Shown in pieces: positions 1 to 9,032 of a DNA stretch of 45,929 bases. The position numbers were made by a program, and so were the translations under genes. The notes beneath the pieces were generated by a model. That model made no database searches, had not been told where the DNA came from, and saw only the letters and a program-made list of their open reading frames with translations. Every line of letters begins with the position of its first letter. Positions within the stretch are counted from its first letter, which is position 1. The stretch lies in assembly GCF_002210435.1 (NCBI RefSeq), contig NZ_MZMV01000054.1, positions 1 to 45,929 of the forward strand. Reading direction: 5' to 3'. Source of the stretch: Micromonospora wenchangensis. GTDB taxonomy: Bacteria; Actinomycetota; Actinomycetes; Mycobacteriales; Micromonosporaceae.

Positions 1-14
1 GGGGCCGGAGTGGA

Positions 15-1970
15 TCAGTTGGGGGTGGTGTCGGGGGCCGGGAGGCGGACCGTCTCCACCGAGGGAGCGTCGCCGTCCAGGCCGGAGATCCAGCCGGTGA
101 CGTCCCGGGCCACGTCCTGCGCGGTCAGCCGCAGGTCGGCCAGGATCTGCGCCCGGGTGCCGTGCGGGTGCCAGTCGGCCGGTACGCCCAGGTCGCGCAG
201 CGGCACCCGGACGTCGGCGTCGCGCATCGCCTGACCCAGCGCGTCACCGACACCGCCGGTGCGGACGCCGTCCTCGACGGTGACGACCAGGCGGTGCCCG
301 GCGGCCAGCTCGACCAGTTCGGCCGGCACCGGACGCACCCAACGCGGGTCGACCACGGTGACGCCGTAGCCCTGCTCGGCCAGCCGGGACGCCACCTCCA
401 TCCCGAGCAGGCCGAAGGAGCCCACCGCCACCAGCAGCACGTCGGTACGGGCCGACTCGGCCAGCACGTCGACCGGGCCGACCCGGCGGATGGCCGGCAG
501 ATCGGCGGCGACGGTGCCGGTGGGGAACCGCACGATGGTGGGACCGTCGTCGACGGCGATCGCCTCGCGCAGCTCCTCCCGGAGGCTGGCGGAGTCGCGG
601 GGAGCGGCGATCCGCAGCCCCGGCACCACCCCGAAGACCGACATGTCCCAGATGCCGTAGTGGCTCGGCCCGTCCGGCCCGGTGATGCCGGCCCGGTCCA
701 GCACGAACGTCACCGGCAGCCGGTGCATCGCCACGTCCAGCAGGACCTGGTCGAAGGCGCGGTTGAGGAAGGTCGCGTAGACGGCCACCACCGGGTGCAG
801 GCCGCCCATCGCCAGGCCGGCCGCGGAGGTGGCCGCGTGCTGCTCGGCGATGCCCACGTCGTACACCCGGTGGGGGTGCTTGCGGGCCAGGGTGGCGATG
901 CCCGTGGGTTCGGCCATCGCAGCGGTGATGCCGACCACGTCGGGCCGCTCGTCGGCGATGGCGACCAGCTCGTCGGCGAAGACCTGGGTCCACTTCACCG
1001 ACGGGGCGGCGAGCAGCTTGCCGGTCTCGACGTCGAACGCGCCCGGACCGTGCAGGCAGTCCGCCTCGTCCTCCTCGGCCGGGCGGTAGCCGTAGCCCTT
1101 GCGGGTCACCGCGTGCACGATCACCGGGCCGCCGAAGTTCTTGGCCGCGCGCAACGCCGACTCGACGGCGGCGACGTCGTGCCCGTCGACCGGGCCGACG
1201 TACTTGATGCCGAGGTCCTCGAACATGGCCTGCGGGGCGACCGCGTCCTTGATGCCCTTCTTGACCGCGTGCAGCACCTCGTACATCGGCTTGCCGACGA
1301 ACGGGGTGTTGCCCAGGGCGTCCTTGACCGTGTCGAGGACCTTTTCGTAGCCGGGGTTGAGCCGCAGCGACGACAGGTGGTCGGCCAGACCGCCGATGGT
1401 GGGCGAGTAGGAGCGGCCGTTGTCGTTGACCACGATCACCAGCCGGTTGCCGGCGGTGGCGATGTTGTTCAGCGCCTCCCAGCACATGCCGCCGGTGAGC
1501 GCCCCGTCGCCGACCACGGCGACCACGCTGCGCTGCTCGCCGCGCAGGGCGTACGCCTTGGCCAGCCCGTCGGCGTAGGACAGGGCGGTGGAGGCGTGCG
1601 AGTTCTCGATCAGGTCGTGCTCGCTCTCGCCCTGGCTGGGGTAGCCGGAGAGGCCACCGCGCTGGCGGAGCTTGTCGAAGCCGTCCTGCCGGCCCGTGAT
1701 GATCTTGTGTACGTACGACTGGTGGCCGGTGTCGAACAGGAGCCGGTCGCGCGGCGAGTCGAAGACCCGGTGCATGGCCAGGGTCAGCTCCACCACGCCC
1801 AGGTTGGGGCCGACGTGTCCACCGGTGCGGGACACCTTGGCGATCAGGAAGTCACGGATCTCGGCGGCGAGGATGTCCAGCTGTTCGCCGGTCATCCGCT
1901 TCACGTCCTGCGGACCACGGACGGTGCCCAGTAGCCGACCGTGGTTGGCCGTGTCCTCGTCAACACTCAT
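15..1970 (-). CDS. dxs: 1-deoxy-D-xylulose-5-phosphate synthase
   Basis: Thiamine-diphosphate enzyme that condenses pyruvate and glyceraldehyde-3-phosphate to DXP, the first step of the MEP isoprenoid pathway; cytosolic. The 651-residue product is of normal family length. The N-terminal half carries FDTGHQSYVHKI and a thiamine-binding stretch GDGALTGG...NNIA...VVNDN at about residues 150-185. The central transketolase-like domain has GIAEQHAATSAAGLA with the catalytic Glu, and a C-terminal transketolase domain follows. I start at the ATG at 1970 (MSVDEDTAN); an in-frame start 27 bases upstream would add an unconserved tail. It is followed on the same strand, 122 bases upstream, by anmK, so it may have its own promoter. 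The stop lies only 15 bases from the left edge, but the gene is complete. Confidence 0.95.
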   Translation of the reverse strand: MSVDEDTANHGRLLGTVRGPQDVKRMTGEQLDILAAEIRDFLIAKVSRTGGHVGPNLGVVELTLAMHRVFDSPRDRLLFDTGHQSYVHKIITGRQDGFDKLRQRGGLSGYPSQGESEHDLIENSHASTALSYADGLAKAYALRGEQRSVVAVVGDGALTGGMCWEALNNIATAGNRLVIVVNDNGRSYSPTIGGLADHLSSLRLNPGYEKVLDTVKDALGNTPFVGKPMYEVLHAVKKGIKDAVAPQAMFEDLGIKYVGPVDGHDVAAVESALRAAKNFGGPVIVHAVTRKGYGYRPAEEDEADCLHGPGAFDVETGKLLAAPSVKWTQVFADELVAIADERPDVVGITAAMAEPTGIATLARKHPHRVYDVGIAEQHAATSAAGLAMGGLHPVVAVYATFLNRAFDQVLLDVAMHRLPVTFVLDRAGITGPDGPSHYGIWDMSVFGVVPGLRIAAPRDSASLREELREAIAVDDGPTIVRFPTGTVAADLPAIRRVGPVDVLAESARTDVLLVAVGSFGLLGMEVASRLAEQGYGVTVVDPRWVRPVPAELVELAAGHRLVVTVEDGVRTGGVGDALGQAMRDADVRVPLRDLGVPADWHPHGTRAQILADLRLTAQDVARDVTGWISGLDGDAPSVETVRLPAPDTTPN

Positions 1971-2092
1971 GACGTGAGAGTCTATCGGCCGCCGCACACT
2001 CCGCAGCCCTGCCGTGGATCACCGCAGGTGGGGGCCCTGATCGGCGGCGCGAAGGCCGCCGCTGCCGGTGCGACGGCCGGGGACGGCCCGGG

Positions 2093-3283
2093 TCAGCGGA
2101 GCACGACCAGCCGGCGGGGCGGACGCGACGGGGCCACCCCGTACGGCGGCCCGGACGGCGTCCACGAACCCAGCACGGCGGCCCGCCGTGCGCCGGTCAC
2201 CGACGGCAGCGCGCCCGGCAGTCCGTGCCAGGACAGCCACCCGAGCAGGGCGAACGCGTACGCCTCCCGGGCCTGGGCGGGCACCCCCAGCTCGTCGGTG
2301 GTGCGCAGCGTCCACCGGTCGCCGCCGAGGGCGGCCAGCCGACCCCACAGGGTCGGGTTGCGGACCCCGCCACCGGCGGCCACCAGCTCGGTGACCAGGT
2401 GCCGGGCGCAGGCGTCGGCGACCGTCCGGGCGGTCAGCTCGGTCAGCGTGGCGAACACGTCGTCGCGGGCGACCGGTTCCCCGAGCGCCGCCAGCCGGTC
2501 GTCGAGGTAGCCGGCGTGGAACAGCTCCTTGCCGGTGGACTTGGGCGGCGCCGCCGCGTAGTAGGGCTCGGCGAGCAGCAGCGCCAGCAGCCCGGGGTGC
2601 ACCCGGCCGGCCGCCGCGCGTGCCCCGTCGACGTCGCAGGGCCGGTCGAGGAACCGGCGGGCCGCCGCGTCGAGCAGGGCGTTGGCCGGGCCCACGTCGT
2701 AGCCGAGCACGGGGGCGTCCGGCGCGACCACGGTGAGGTTGGCGATGCCGCCCAGGTTGAGCGCCGCCCGCACCCCGCCGCCGGGCCGCCCGCCCGGGTC
2801 GGCGTCGGCGGCCGGGGCGAGCAGCAGGGCGTCGAAGGCGGGGACCAGCGGCGCGCCCTGCCCGCCGGCGGCGACGTCCGCCGACCGCAGGTCCGACAGC
2901 ACGGGTACGCCCACCCGGGCGGCGACCCGGGCCGGCGCACCGAGCTGGAGGGTGCCGTGCACGGTGCCGCCGTCGACCCAGTGGAAGACGGTCTGCCCGG
3001 GTGAGACGACCAGGTCGGCCCGCCCGCCGGCCAGCTCGACGCCGAGCGCGGCGGCGTCGGCGAACACCGCGCCGAGGGCGTTGTCGAGCCGGCAGACCGC
3101 CTCGACCGTGGTCGGCCGTGGCGGCAGCACCGCGCCGATCCGCTCCCGCAGCTCCGCGTCGTAGCCGCACTCCCGGTGCCCGAGCGGGCGCATCCGCAGG
3201 GTGTCCCCGGCGGTGCCGAACTCGGCGGCGACCACGTCCACCCCGTCGTACGAGGTGCCCGACATCAGCCCGACGATCTTCAT
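2093..3283 (-). CDS. anmK: Anhydro-N-acetylmuramic acid kinase
   Basis: Converts 1,6-anhydro-MurNAc plus ATP and water to MurNAc-6-phosphate, recycling cell-wall sugars; cytosolic. The 396-residue protein begins MKIVGLMSGTSYDGVD, the family's ATP-binding loop. LNLGGIANLTVV followed by GYDVGPANALLDA in the middle is the second actin-like nucleotide-binding element and contains the expected catalytic Asp. GGGVRNPTLW near residue 310 is the adenosine motif. The start is fixed because the conserved motif begins at residue 5. The methyltransferase gene upstream ends 13 bases before this start, so the two are probably cotranscribed with the permease further upstream. Family assignment is secure; that the recycling pathway operates here is inference. 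Confidence 0.93.
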   Translation of the reverse strand: MKIVGLMSGTSYDGVDVVAAEFGTAGDTLRMRPLGHRECGYDAELRERIGAVLPPRPTTVEAVCRLDNALGAVFADAAALGVELAGGRADLVVSPGQTVFHWVDGGTVHGTLQLGAPARVAARVGVPVLSDLRSADVAAGGQGAPLVPAFDALLLAPAADADPGGRPGGGVRAALNLGGIANLTVVAPDAPVLGYDVGPANALLDAAARRFLDRPCDVDGARAAAGRVHPGLLALLLAEPYYAAAPPKSTGKELFHAGYLDDRLAALGEPVARDDVFATLTELTARTVADACARHLVTELVAAGGGVRNPTLWGRLAALGGDRWTLRTTDELGVPAQAREAYAFALLGWLSWHGLPGALPSVTGARRAAVLGSWTPSGPPYGVAPSRPPRRLVVLR

Positions 3284-3296
3284 CGGGCCAGGCTAG

Positions 3297-4691
3297 TCAG
3301 CGGGCCGGGGGCAGGAACAGGCCGACGAGTTCGACGTGCTGGGTCATCGGGAACAGGTCGTAGCCGCGCAGGGTGGCGAGCCGCCAGCCGGCCCGGCCGA
3401 AGGTGCGCACGTCCCGGGCGAAGGCGGCCGGGTCGCAGGCCACGTAGGCGATCGCCCGGGGGGTGGCGGCGATCATGTCCCGCACCACGGCCGCGCCGGC
3501 ACCGGTGCGCGGCGGGTCGAGCACCACCAGGTCGACCGGGCCGGTGATCCGGCGGCGGGCCAGGGCGGTCTCCACCCGGGCGGCGACCACCTCGACCCGG
3601 GACAGGTCGGCGAGGTTGCGCCGGGCGGCGGCCACCCCCTCGGCGGCGGACTCGACCACGGTGACCCGGGCGTCCGGGCCGACCCGGGCGGCGAGCGCAG
3701 CGGCGAACAGACCGGCCCCGCCGTACAGGTCCCAGACGGATTCGCCGGGCCGCGGGTCGAGCAGATCGAGGACCGCGTCGACCAGGGTGTCGGCGGCGGC
3801 CGGGTGCACCTGCCAGAACCCGCCGGCCGGCAGCGTCCAGTTCCGACCGGCGGCGACCTCCCGTACCGTCGCCGGGGTGTCGCCGGCCGCCGGCCCGCCC
3901 GGGGCCCCGGAAAGGTCGGCCGTCGCCGGCCCGCCGGGGAGGTCGACCGGGGTGGGCGTCCCGTCGGCGAGGGCGGTGACCACGACGTCGCCGCCGGTGG
4001 AGGCGACAGTCGCCACCGCGTCGGCCGCCGGCCAGTTCCGCCCGAGCACCGGCAGCGCCTGGATCGCCGGGTGGGCGATCAGGCAGCGGTCGATCGGCAC
4101 CACCTCGTGCGAGCGGTGCTTGAGCAGCCCGGCCCGGCCGGTGGCGTCGACCGCGTAGCGGACCCGGGACCGCCAGCCCAGCGGGCCGCCGGGCAGCGGC
4201 GCGACGGTGACCCGCAGCGCGTCGATCTCGGCGTCGGTGAGCCCGCCGAGCCGGCTGAGCTGCTCGCGGACCACGGCCGTCTTCCAGTCGAGCTGGGCGG
4301 CCGGGGCCACGTGTTGCAGGTCGCAGCCGCCGCAGCCGCCCGGCCGGGCGTACGGGCAGGGCGGGGCGACCCGGTCCGGCGACGCCTCGACGATCTCGAC
4401 GGCGTCGGCGCGGGCGAACCCCCGGTGCAGCTCGGTCACCTCGGCGACCACCCGTTCGCCGGGCAGCGCGTGCCGGACGAAGACCACCTGGCCGTCGACC
4501 CGGGCCACGCAGTGCCCGCCGGGGGCGACCGCGTCGACGGTCAACTCGACCCGCTCGGCCTCCTCCAACCCGGACCGCTGGTCCTCACCGGGCCGCCGGT
4601 CCTCGCCGCCCGACCGGTCCGGCCGGGCGGTGCCGGCCGGCGCGGTGCGGTCGGTGGTCACGGAACGGGCGGGGCCGGGGTGGGCGGTCAC
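3297..4691 (-). CDS. TRAM-domain 23S rRNA/tRNA (uracil-C5) methyltransferase
   Basis: SAM-dependent RNA methyltransferase of the TrmA/RlmC/RlmD family (464 aa). A TRAM domain (about residues 46-100) is followed by a 4Fe-4S cysteine set: C112, the CGGC pair C120 and C123, and C203. The Rossmann motif VWDLYGGAGLF lies at 319-329, LDPPRTGAG at 391-399, the catalytic nucleophile C419 sits in YVACDPA, and the catalytic Glu is E454 in QHVELVGLF. Residues about 242-278 are a Pro/Gly/Ala-rich insertion that looks unstructured. The GTG start at 4691 overlaps the permease stop as GTGA, implying translational coupling; longer upstream extension would run inside the permease gene. Whether the target is a 23S or tRNA uridine cannot be decided from sequence. 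M. tuberculosis has a homologue in the same place (Rv2689c, from memory). Confidence 0.9.
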   Translation of the reverse strand: MTAHPGPARSVTTDRTAPAGTARPDRSGGEDRRPGEDQRSGLEEAERVELTVDAVAPGGHCVARVDGQVVFVRHALPGERVVAEVTELHRGFARADAVEIVEASPDRVAPPCPYARPGGCGGCDLQHVAPAAQLDWKTAVVREQLSRLGGLTDAEIDALRVTVAPLPGGPLGWRSRVRYAVDATGRAGLLKHRSHEVVPIDRCLIAHPAIQALPVLGRNWPAADAVATVASTGGDVVVTALADGTPTPVDLPGGPATADLSGAPGGPAAGDTPATVREVAAGRNWTLPAGGFWQVHPAAADTLVDAVLDLLDPRPGESVWDLYGGAGLFAAALAARVGPDARVTVVESAAEGVAAARRNLADLSRVEVVAARVETALARRRITGPVDLVVLDPPRTGAGAAVVRDMIAATPRAIAYVACDPAAFARDVRTFGRAGWRLATLRGYDLFPMTQHVELVGLFLPPAR

Positions 4692-6757
4692 TGGCGGTCT
4701 CCGGTCGACGGGCCGGGCTCGCCGGGCGGGGCGGTCACCGGCGGTACGGGCGGCGGCAGGGTGCTGCGCGGCGCGACCCGGGGCCCCCGGGCGGGGGTAC
4801 GGCTCAGCGTCTCGTCCAGCCGGTCGAGGTTCTTGGTCGCGGTGGACGCCAACTGCCACGGCACACTGGTCACCATCACGCCCGGCTCGAAGAGCAGCCG
4901 CCCCTTGAGCCGCAGCGCGCTCTGGTTGTGCAGCAGGTTCTCCCACCAGTGGCCCACCACGTACTCGGGGATGAAGACGGTGACCACGTCGCGGGGCGAC
5001 TCCCGGCGGGTGTTCGCCACGAAGTTCAGGATCGGCCTGGTGATCTCCCGGTACGGCGAGTCGACCACGGTCAGCGGCACCGGCAGTTCCCGCCGCTCCC
5101 ACTCCTGCTGGAGCTGCCGGGTGTCCTTCTCGTCCACGTTGACGGTGACCGCGGTCAGCGTGTCCGGCCGGGTGGCGCGGGCGTAGGCGATGGCCCGCAG
5201 GGTGGGCTGGTGCAGCTTGCTGACCAGCACGATGGCGTGGTTGCGGGCGGGCAGCACGCCGCGTACCTCGGTCGGTTCCAGCTCGGCGGCGATCCGGTCG
5301 TAGTGCCGGCGGATGGCCAGCATCAGCACGTAGATCACCGCCATCGCGGCGATGGCGATCCACGCGCCGAGCAGGAACTTGGTGATCAGCACGATGACCA
5401 GGACGGTGCCGGTCATCGCCATGCCGAACGCGTTGATCGCGCGGGAGCGGAAGATCCGGCGGCGGGCCTCCGGGTCCCGTTCGTGGCGCAGGTGCCGGTT
5501 CCAGTGCCGGATCATGCCGGCCTGGGAGAGCGTGAACGAGACGAAGACGCCGACGATGTAGAGCTGGATCAGCCGGGTCACCTCGGCCTGGAAGCCGACG
5601 ATCAGCACGATCGCGAAGACGGCGAGGAAGACGATGCCGTTGGAGAACGCCAGCCGGTCGCCCCGGGTGTGCAGTTGCCGGGGCAGGTAGCGGTCCTGGG
5701 CGAGGATCGAACCGAGCACCGGGAAGCCGTTGAACGCGGTGTTCGCGGCCAGGAAGAGGATCAGCGCGGTCATCCCGGCGACCACGTAGAGCAGCACCGA
5801 CCCGCCGCCGAAGACGGTCTCGCCGAGCTGGGTGGTGACGGTCTTCTGCACGTACCCGTCGGGGCCGGAGAGGATCTGGGTGTTCGGGTCCTCGACGAAC
5901 TGCAGGCCAGTCAGCCGGGCCAGCCAGATGATGCCGACCAGCATGGCCACCGAGATCGTGCCGAGCAGCAGCAGGGTGGTGGCCGCGTTGCGGCTCTTCG
6001 GGGCCTTGAACGCCGGCACCCCGTTGGAGATCGCCTCGACCCCGGTCAACGCGGCGCAGCCGGAGGAGAACGTCCGCAGCAGCAGGAACACCAGCGCGAA
6101 GCCGGTGACGCTGTGCTCGGCCTGGATCTCCAGCCCGGCGCTGGGGGCGCGCAGGTCGTCACCGAGGACGAAGTACCGGACCAGGCCGGTGAGGATCATC
6201 CCGCCGATGACGATCACGAAGCCGTAGGTGGGGATGGCGAACGCGGTGCCGGACTCGCGCAGCCCGCGCAGGTTCATCGCGGTCAGCACCACCACCGCGC
6301 TCACCGCGATCAGCACCTTGTGGGTGGCCACGAAGGGCACCACCGACCCGAGGTTGGCCACCCCGGAGGAGACCGACACGGCGACGGTCAGCACGTAGTC
6401 GACAAGCAGCGCGCTGGCCACCCCCAGCCCCGCCCGGGGACCGAGGTTGACGGTGGCCACCTCGTAGTCGCCGCCGCCGGAGGGGTACGCGTGCACGTTC
6501 TGCCGGTAGCTGGCCACCACGGTCAGCATGACCACGACCACCGCGAGGGCGATCCAGGGGGAGAACAGGAACGCCGACGCCCCGGCGATGGAGAGGGTCA
6601 GCAGGATCTCGTCCGGGGCGTACGCGACGCTGGACAGCGCGTCGGAGGCGAAGACCGGTAGGGCGATGCGCTTGGGGAGGAGGGTGTGCTGGAGCCGGTC
6701 CGACCGGAACGGTCGACCGACGAGGAGTCGCTTCAGCAGCGAGGTGGGACTGGCCAC
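4688..6757 (-). CDS. KimA-like APC-superfamily potassium permease
   Basis: Polytopic membrane transporter of 689 residues with about 12 hydrophobic segments (roughly 52-480) and a cytoplasmic C-terminal domain (about 485-640) resembling the USP-like tail of Bacillus KimA. Three stretches match the KimA/YdaO subfamily rather than ordinary amino-acid permeases: SDALSSVAY (38-46), ASYRQNVHAYPSGGGDYE (82-99) and LLVDYVLTVAVSVSSG (117-132). D39, Y46, Y121, T124, T238 and E241 fall where I recall the KimA K+ site; this should be checked by alignment. The tail beyond 640 is Pro-rich and probably disordered. I chose the GTG at 6757, since the family begins close to the SPTSLLKR segment; a GTG a few codons upstream is possible. 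It is divergent from two RCK genes, which supports a K+ role. M. tuberculosis Rv2690c is syntenic. Confidence 0.8.
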   Translation of the reverse strand: MASPTSLLKRLLVGRPFRSDRLQHTLLPKRIALPVFASDALSSVAYAPDEILLTLSIAGASAFLFSPWIALAVVVVMLTVVASYRQNVHAYPSGGGDYEVATVNLGPRAGLGVASALLVDYVLTVAVSVSSGVANLGSVVPFVATHKVLIAVSAVVVLTAMNLRGLRESGTAFAIPTYGFVIVIGGMILTGLVRYFVLGDDLRAPSAGLEIQAEHSVTGFALVFLLLRTFSSGCAALTGVEAISNGVPAFKAPKSRNAATTLLLLGTISVAMLVGIIWLARLTGLQFVEDPNTQILSGPDGYVQKTVTTQLGETVFGGGSVLLYVVAGMTALILFLAANTAFNGFPVLGSILAQDRYLPRQLHTRGDRLAFSNGIVFLAVFAIVLIVGFQAEVTRLIQLYIVGVFVSFTLSQAGMIRHWNRHLRHERDPEARRRIFRSRAINAFGMAMTGTVLVIVLITKFLLGAWIAIAAMAVIYVLMLAIRRHYDRIAAELEPTEVRGVLPARNHAIVLVSKLHQPTLRAIAYARATRPDTLTAVTVNVDEKDTRQLQQEWERRELPVPLTVVDSPYREITRPILNFVANTRRESPRDVVTVFIPEYVVGHWWENLLHNQSALRLKGRLLFEPGVMVTSVPWQLASTATKNLDRLDETLSRTPARGPRVAPRSTLPPPVPPVTAPPGEPGPSTGDRQ

Positions 6758-6918
6758 AAGCGCTAAGGGTACGACCACCGCATCGTGGTCGCCGGGGGGT
6801 GCCTGATCCCCTTCCCGGGCCCCGGCGCGGTACCGTTCGGTCCCCCGTGGTCGGGGTGGACGTGGCAGGCTCGCAGACGACAGTCGCCGGGAGGCGGGCA
6901 CACCTTGGGAGGGACACC

Positions 6919-7584
6919 GTGCACGTCGTGATCATGGGCTGTGGGCGGGTCGGATCGACGCTGGCCCAGAGCCTGGAGTCCCGGGGGCACTCGGTGGCCG
7001 TGATCGACCAGGACGCCGACGCGTTCCGCCGCCTGGGCCCCGACTTCGCCGGGATCACCGTCACCGGTGCCGGCTTCGACGGCGAGGTGCTGCGCCAGGC
7101 GGGCATCGAGCGGGCGGACGCCTTCGCCGCCGTCTCCAGCGGCGACAACTCCAACATCATCTCGGCCCGGTTGGCCCGCGAGACGTTCGGCGTCTCCCGG
7201 GTCGCCGCCCGGATCTACGACCAGCGCCGGGCGCAGGTCTACGAGCGGCTCGGCATCCCCACCGTCGCCACCGTCCGCTGGACGGCCGACCGGATGCTGC
7301 GCCACCTGGTCCCCGAGGGCAACGTGGAGATCTTCCGGGACCCGACCAGCACCGTGTCGATCATCGAGGTACCGGTGCACAAGGACTGGATCGGCCGGCC
7401 GCTGCGCCAGTTGGAGGAGGCGGCCGGGACCCGGGTGGCGTACCTGACCCGCTTCGGCATCGGCATGCTGCCCACCGCGTCCAGCGTCGTACAGGAGGGT
7501 GACCAGCTCTACCTGCTGGTCACCGACGACATCGCCGCCCAGGTCACCGCGGTGGCCGCCACGCCGCCCGAAGGAGGGCACTGA
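6919..7584 (+). CDS. ceoB: RCK-domain K+ transport regulator (TrkA/CeoB-like)
   Basis: Cytosolic NAD(H)-binding regulatory subunit of potassium transport, 221 aa. RCK_N occupies about residues 1-135 with the Rossmann signature GCGRVGSTLA and the acidic end of strand 2 (VIDQD). RCK_C covers about 137-218 (VSIIEVPVHKDWIGRPLRQLEE...GDQLYLLVTDD). The GTG at 6919 is chosen because it has a GGGAGGGA ribosome site just upstream and puts the first beta strand at residue 2; the longer frame back to 6799 would add 40 unconserved residues overlapping the divergent permease promoter. It is followed after three bases by a second RCK gene. No TrkH/TrkG/KtrB channel gene lies in the window; the adjacent KimA-like permease is the likely partner, which is inference. 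Confidence 0.88.
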   Translation: MHVVIMGCGRVGSTLAQSLESRGHSVAVIDQDADAFRRLGPDFAGITVTGAGFDGEVLRQAGIERADAFAAVSSGDNSNIISARLARETFGVSRVAARIYDQRRAQVYERLGIPTVATVRWTADRMLRHLVPEGNVEIFRDPTSTVSIIEVPVHKDWIGRPLRQLEEAAGTRVAYLTRFGIGMLPTASSVVQEGDQLYLLVTDDIAAQVTAVAATPPEGGH

Positions 7585-7587
7585 GCC

Positions 7588-8277
7588 ATGCGGATCGCCA
7601 TCGCGGGCGCCGGCAACGTGGGCCGGTCGATCGCCCAGGAGCTGATCGACAACGGCCACCAGGTGATGCTGATCGAGCGGCAGCCCCGGATGCTGCGCCC
7701 GGACCGGGTGCCGACCGCCGACTGGGTGCTGGCCGACGCCTGCGAGCTGGCCAGCCTGGAGGAGGCGAACGTCGCGGGCTGCGACGTGGTGGTCGCCGCC
7801 ACCGGCGACGACAAGGTCAACCTGGTGGTGTCCCTGCTGGCCAAGACCGAGTTCGCGGTGCCCCGGGTGGTGGCCCGGGTCAACCGGGCCGAGAACGAGT
7901 GGCTGTTCACCGAGCAGTGGGGCGTCGACGTGGCGGTCAGCAAGCCCCGGGTGATGGCCGCCCTGGTCGAGGAGGCCGTCACCGTCGGCGACCTGGTCCG
8001 GCTGATGACGTTCCGGCAGGGCGAGGCGAACCTGGTGGAGATCACCCTGCCGCCGACCGCGCCCTACGTCGGCCAGCCGATCCACGCCGTGCCGATCCCC
8101 CGGGACGCCGCGCTGGTGGCGATCCTGCGCGGCAAGCGGGTGCTGGTGCCCAGCCCCGACGACCCGATCGAGGCCGGCGACGAGCTGATCTTCGTGTGCA
8201 CCGCCCAGGTGGAGGACGAGGTGCGCGGGGTGATCCTCGGCCCGGACAGTGTGGAACGGACGCGCGGCGCGGGCTGA
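7588..8277 (+). CDS. ceoC: Second RCK-domain K+ transport regulator (TrkA/CeoC-like)
   Basis: Paralogue of the preceding gene, 229 aa, with RCK_N (AGAGNVGRSIAQ at residues 6-17, acidic strand-2 end in LIERQ) and RCK_C from about 140 (LVEITLPPTAPYVGQPIHAV...GDELIFVCTAQ). The ATG at 7588 follows the ceoB stop by three bases and is preceded by GAAGGAGGG inside the end of ceoB, so the two are certainly cotranscribed and probably made in equal amounts. Two unequal RCK proteins suggest a hetero-oligomeric gating ring rather than a single homo-octamer. M. tuberculosis ceoB-ceoC has the same arrangement. Confidence 0.88.
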   Translation: MRIAIAGAGNVGRSIAQELIDNGHQVMLIERQPRMLRPDRVPTADWVLADACELASLEEANVAGCDVVVAATGDDKVNLVVSLLAKTEFAVPRVVARVNRAENEWLFTEQWGVDVAVSKPRVMAALVEEAVTVGDLVRLMTFRQGEANLVEITLPPTAPYVGQPIHAVPIPRDAALVAILRGKRVLVPSPDDPIEAGDELIFVCTAQVEDEVRGVILGPDSVERTRGAG

Positions 8278-8348
8278 CCGTCCCGCCCCGACGGGTGCCG
8301 GACGGTCGCGTACCGGCCGTCCAGGCCCGGGTGCCGGCCCTGGAGAGG

Positions 8349-9032
8349 TCAGCCGCCGGGCAGCGGCTGCGGGGCGGACTCCCGGGTCACCCGGCGTACC
8401 ACCCACACCGTGATCAGCAGCAGCAGCGCGTACGGCGGGTAGCCGAGGGCGAGCCGGGCCACCCCCAGCGCGGTGTCCTGGTGGGCCAGGTAGAGCCCGG
8501 CCTGCACCCCGACCTTGGCCAGCCACACCACCCCCCAGAGCACGGTGAGCTGGGTGAAGGTACGCACCAGCCGGGGGTCGTCGCGCCACTCGGAGCGCCC
8601 CTTGGCCACCAGCACCGACCAGATCCACCCGACCAGGGGCTGCCGGATCGCCGCGGAGAGCAGCAGGGCGATGCCATAGCCGATGCCGTAGAGGATGCCC
8701 GGGAGGTAGAAGTCCCGCTCGTCCCCGGTACGCCAGGCGATGGCCGCGCCGACCGCGATGCCGAACAGCCCGTTGACGGCGTGCCGGACCGGACGGCGCT
8801 GGATCAGCCGGACGACCGCGATCAGCACCGCCACCCCGACCGAGGCGATCACCGCCGGCCGCAGCTCGCCGACCACGTTGGCCAGCACGAAGACCACCAC
8901 GGGGATGCTGGACTCGACCAGCCCGCGCCAGCCGCCGAGCTGGTCGGCCATCTGCTCGGCGAGGCTGGGCAGCGGCTCGTCGTCCGGCGGGGTGGTCTGC
9001 GGCTCGGTGGCCGGGGGCTGTCCCGTCGTCAC
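8349..9032 (-). CDS. DUF3159 multi-pass membrane protein
   Basis: Conserved actinobacterial integral membrane protein of 227 aa with no established function. After a Pro/Thr-rich hydrophilic N-terminus (about 1-40) there are five to six hydrophobic helices (SSIPVVVFVLANVVG, AVIASVGVAVLIAVV, AVNGLFGIAVGAAIAW, YGIGYGIALLLSAAI, LTVLWGVVWLAKVGVQ, YALLLLITVWVV). The GTG start at 9032 overlaps the stop of the upstream OB-fold gene as GTGA, so the two are translationally coupled. The same pair is adjacent in M. tuberculosis (Rv2693c-Rv2694c, from memory). Its convergent neighbour is ceoC. Family call is from the sequence pattern; no biochemical role is claimed. Confidence 0.82.
   Translation of the reverse strand: MTTGQPPATEPQTTPPDDEPLPSLAEQMADQLGGWRGLVESSIPVVVFVLANVVGELRPAVIASVGVAVLIAVVRLIQRRPVRHAVNGLFGIAVGAAIAWRTGDERDFYLPGILYGIGYGIALLLSAAIRQPLVGWIWSVLVAKGRSEWRDDPRLVRTFTQLTVLWGVVWLAKVGVQAGLYLAHQDTALGVARLALGYPPYALLLLITVWVVRRVTRESAPQPLPGG

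Noticed and set aside
162..1934. Long open frame opposite dxs (and similar ones opposite nrdJ, the helicase and the permease)
   Set aside because: Arg/Gly/Asp/His-rich shadow translations caused by high third-position GC; no conserved domain, while the other strand encodes full families.
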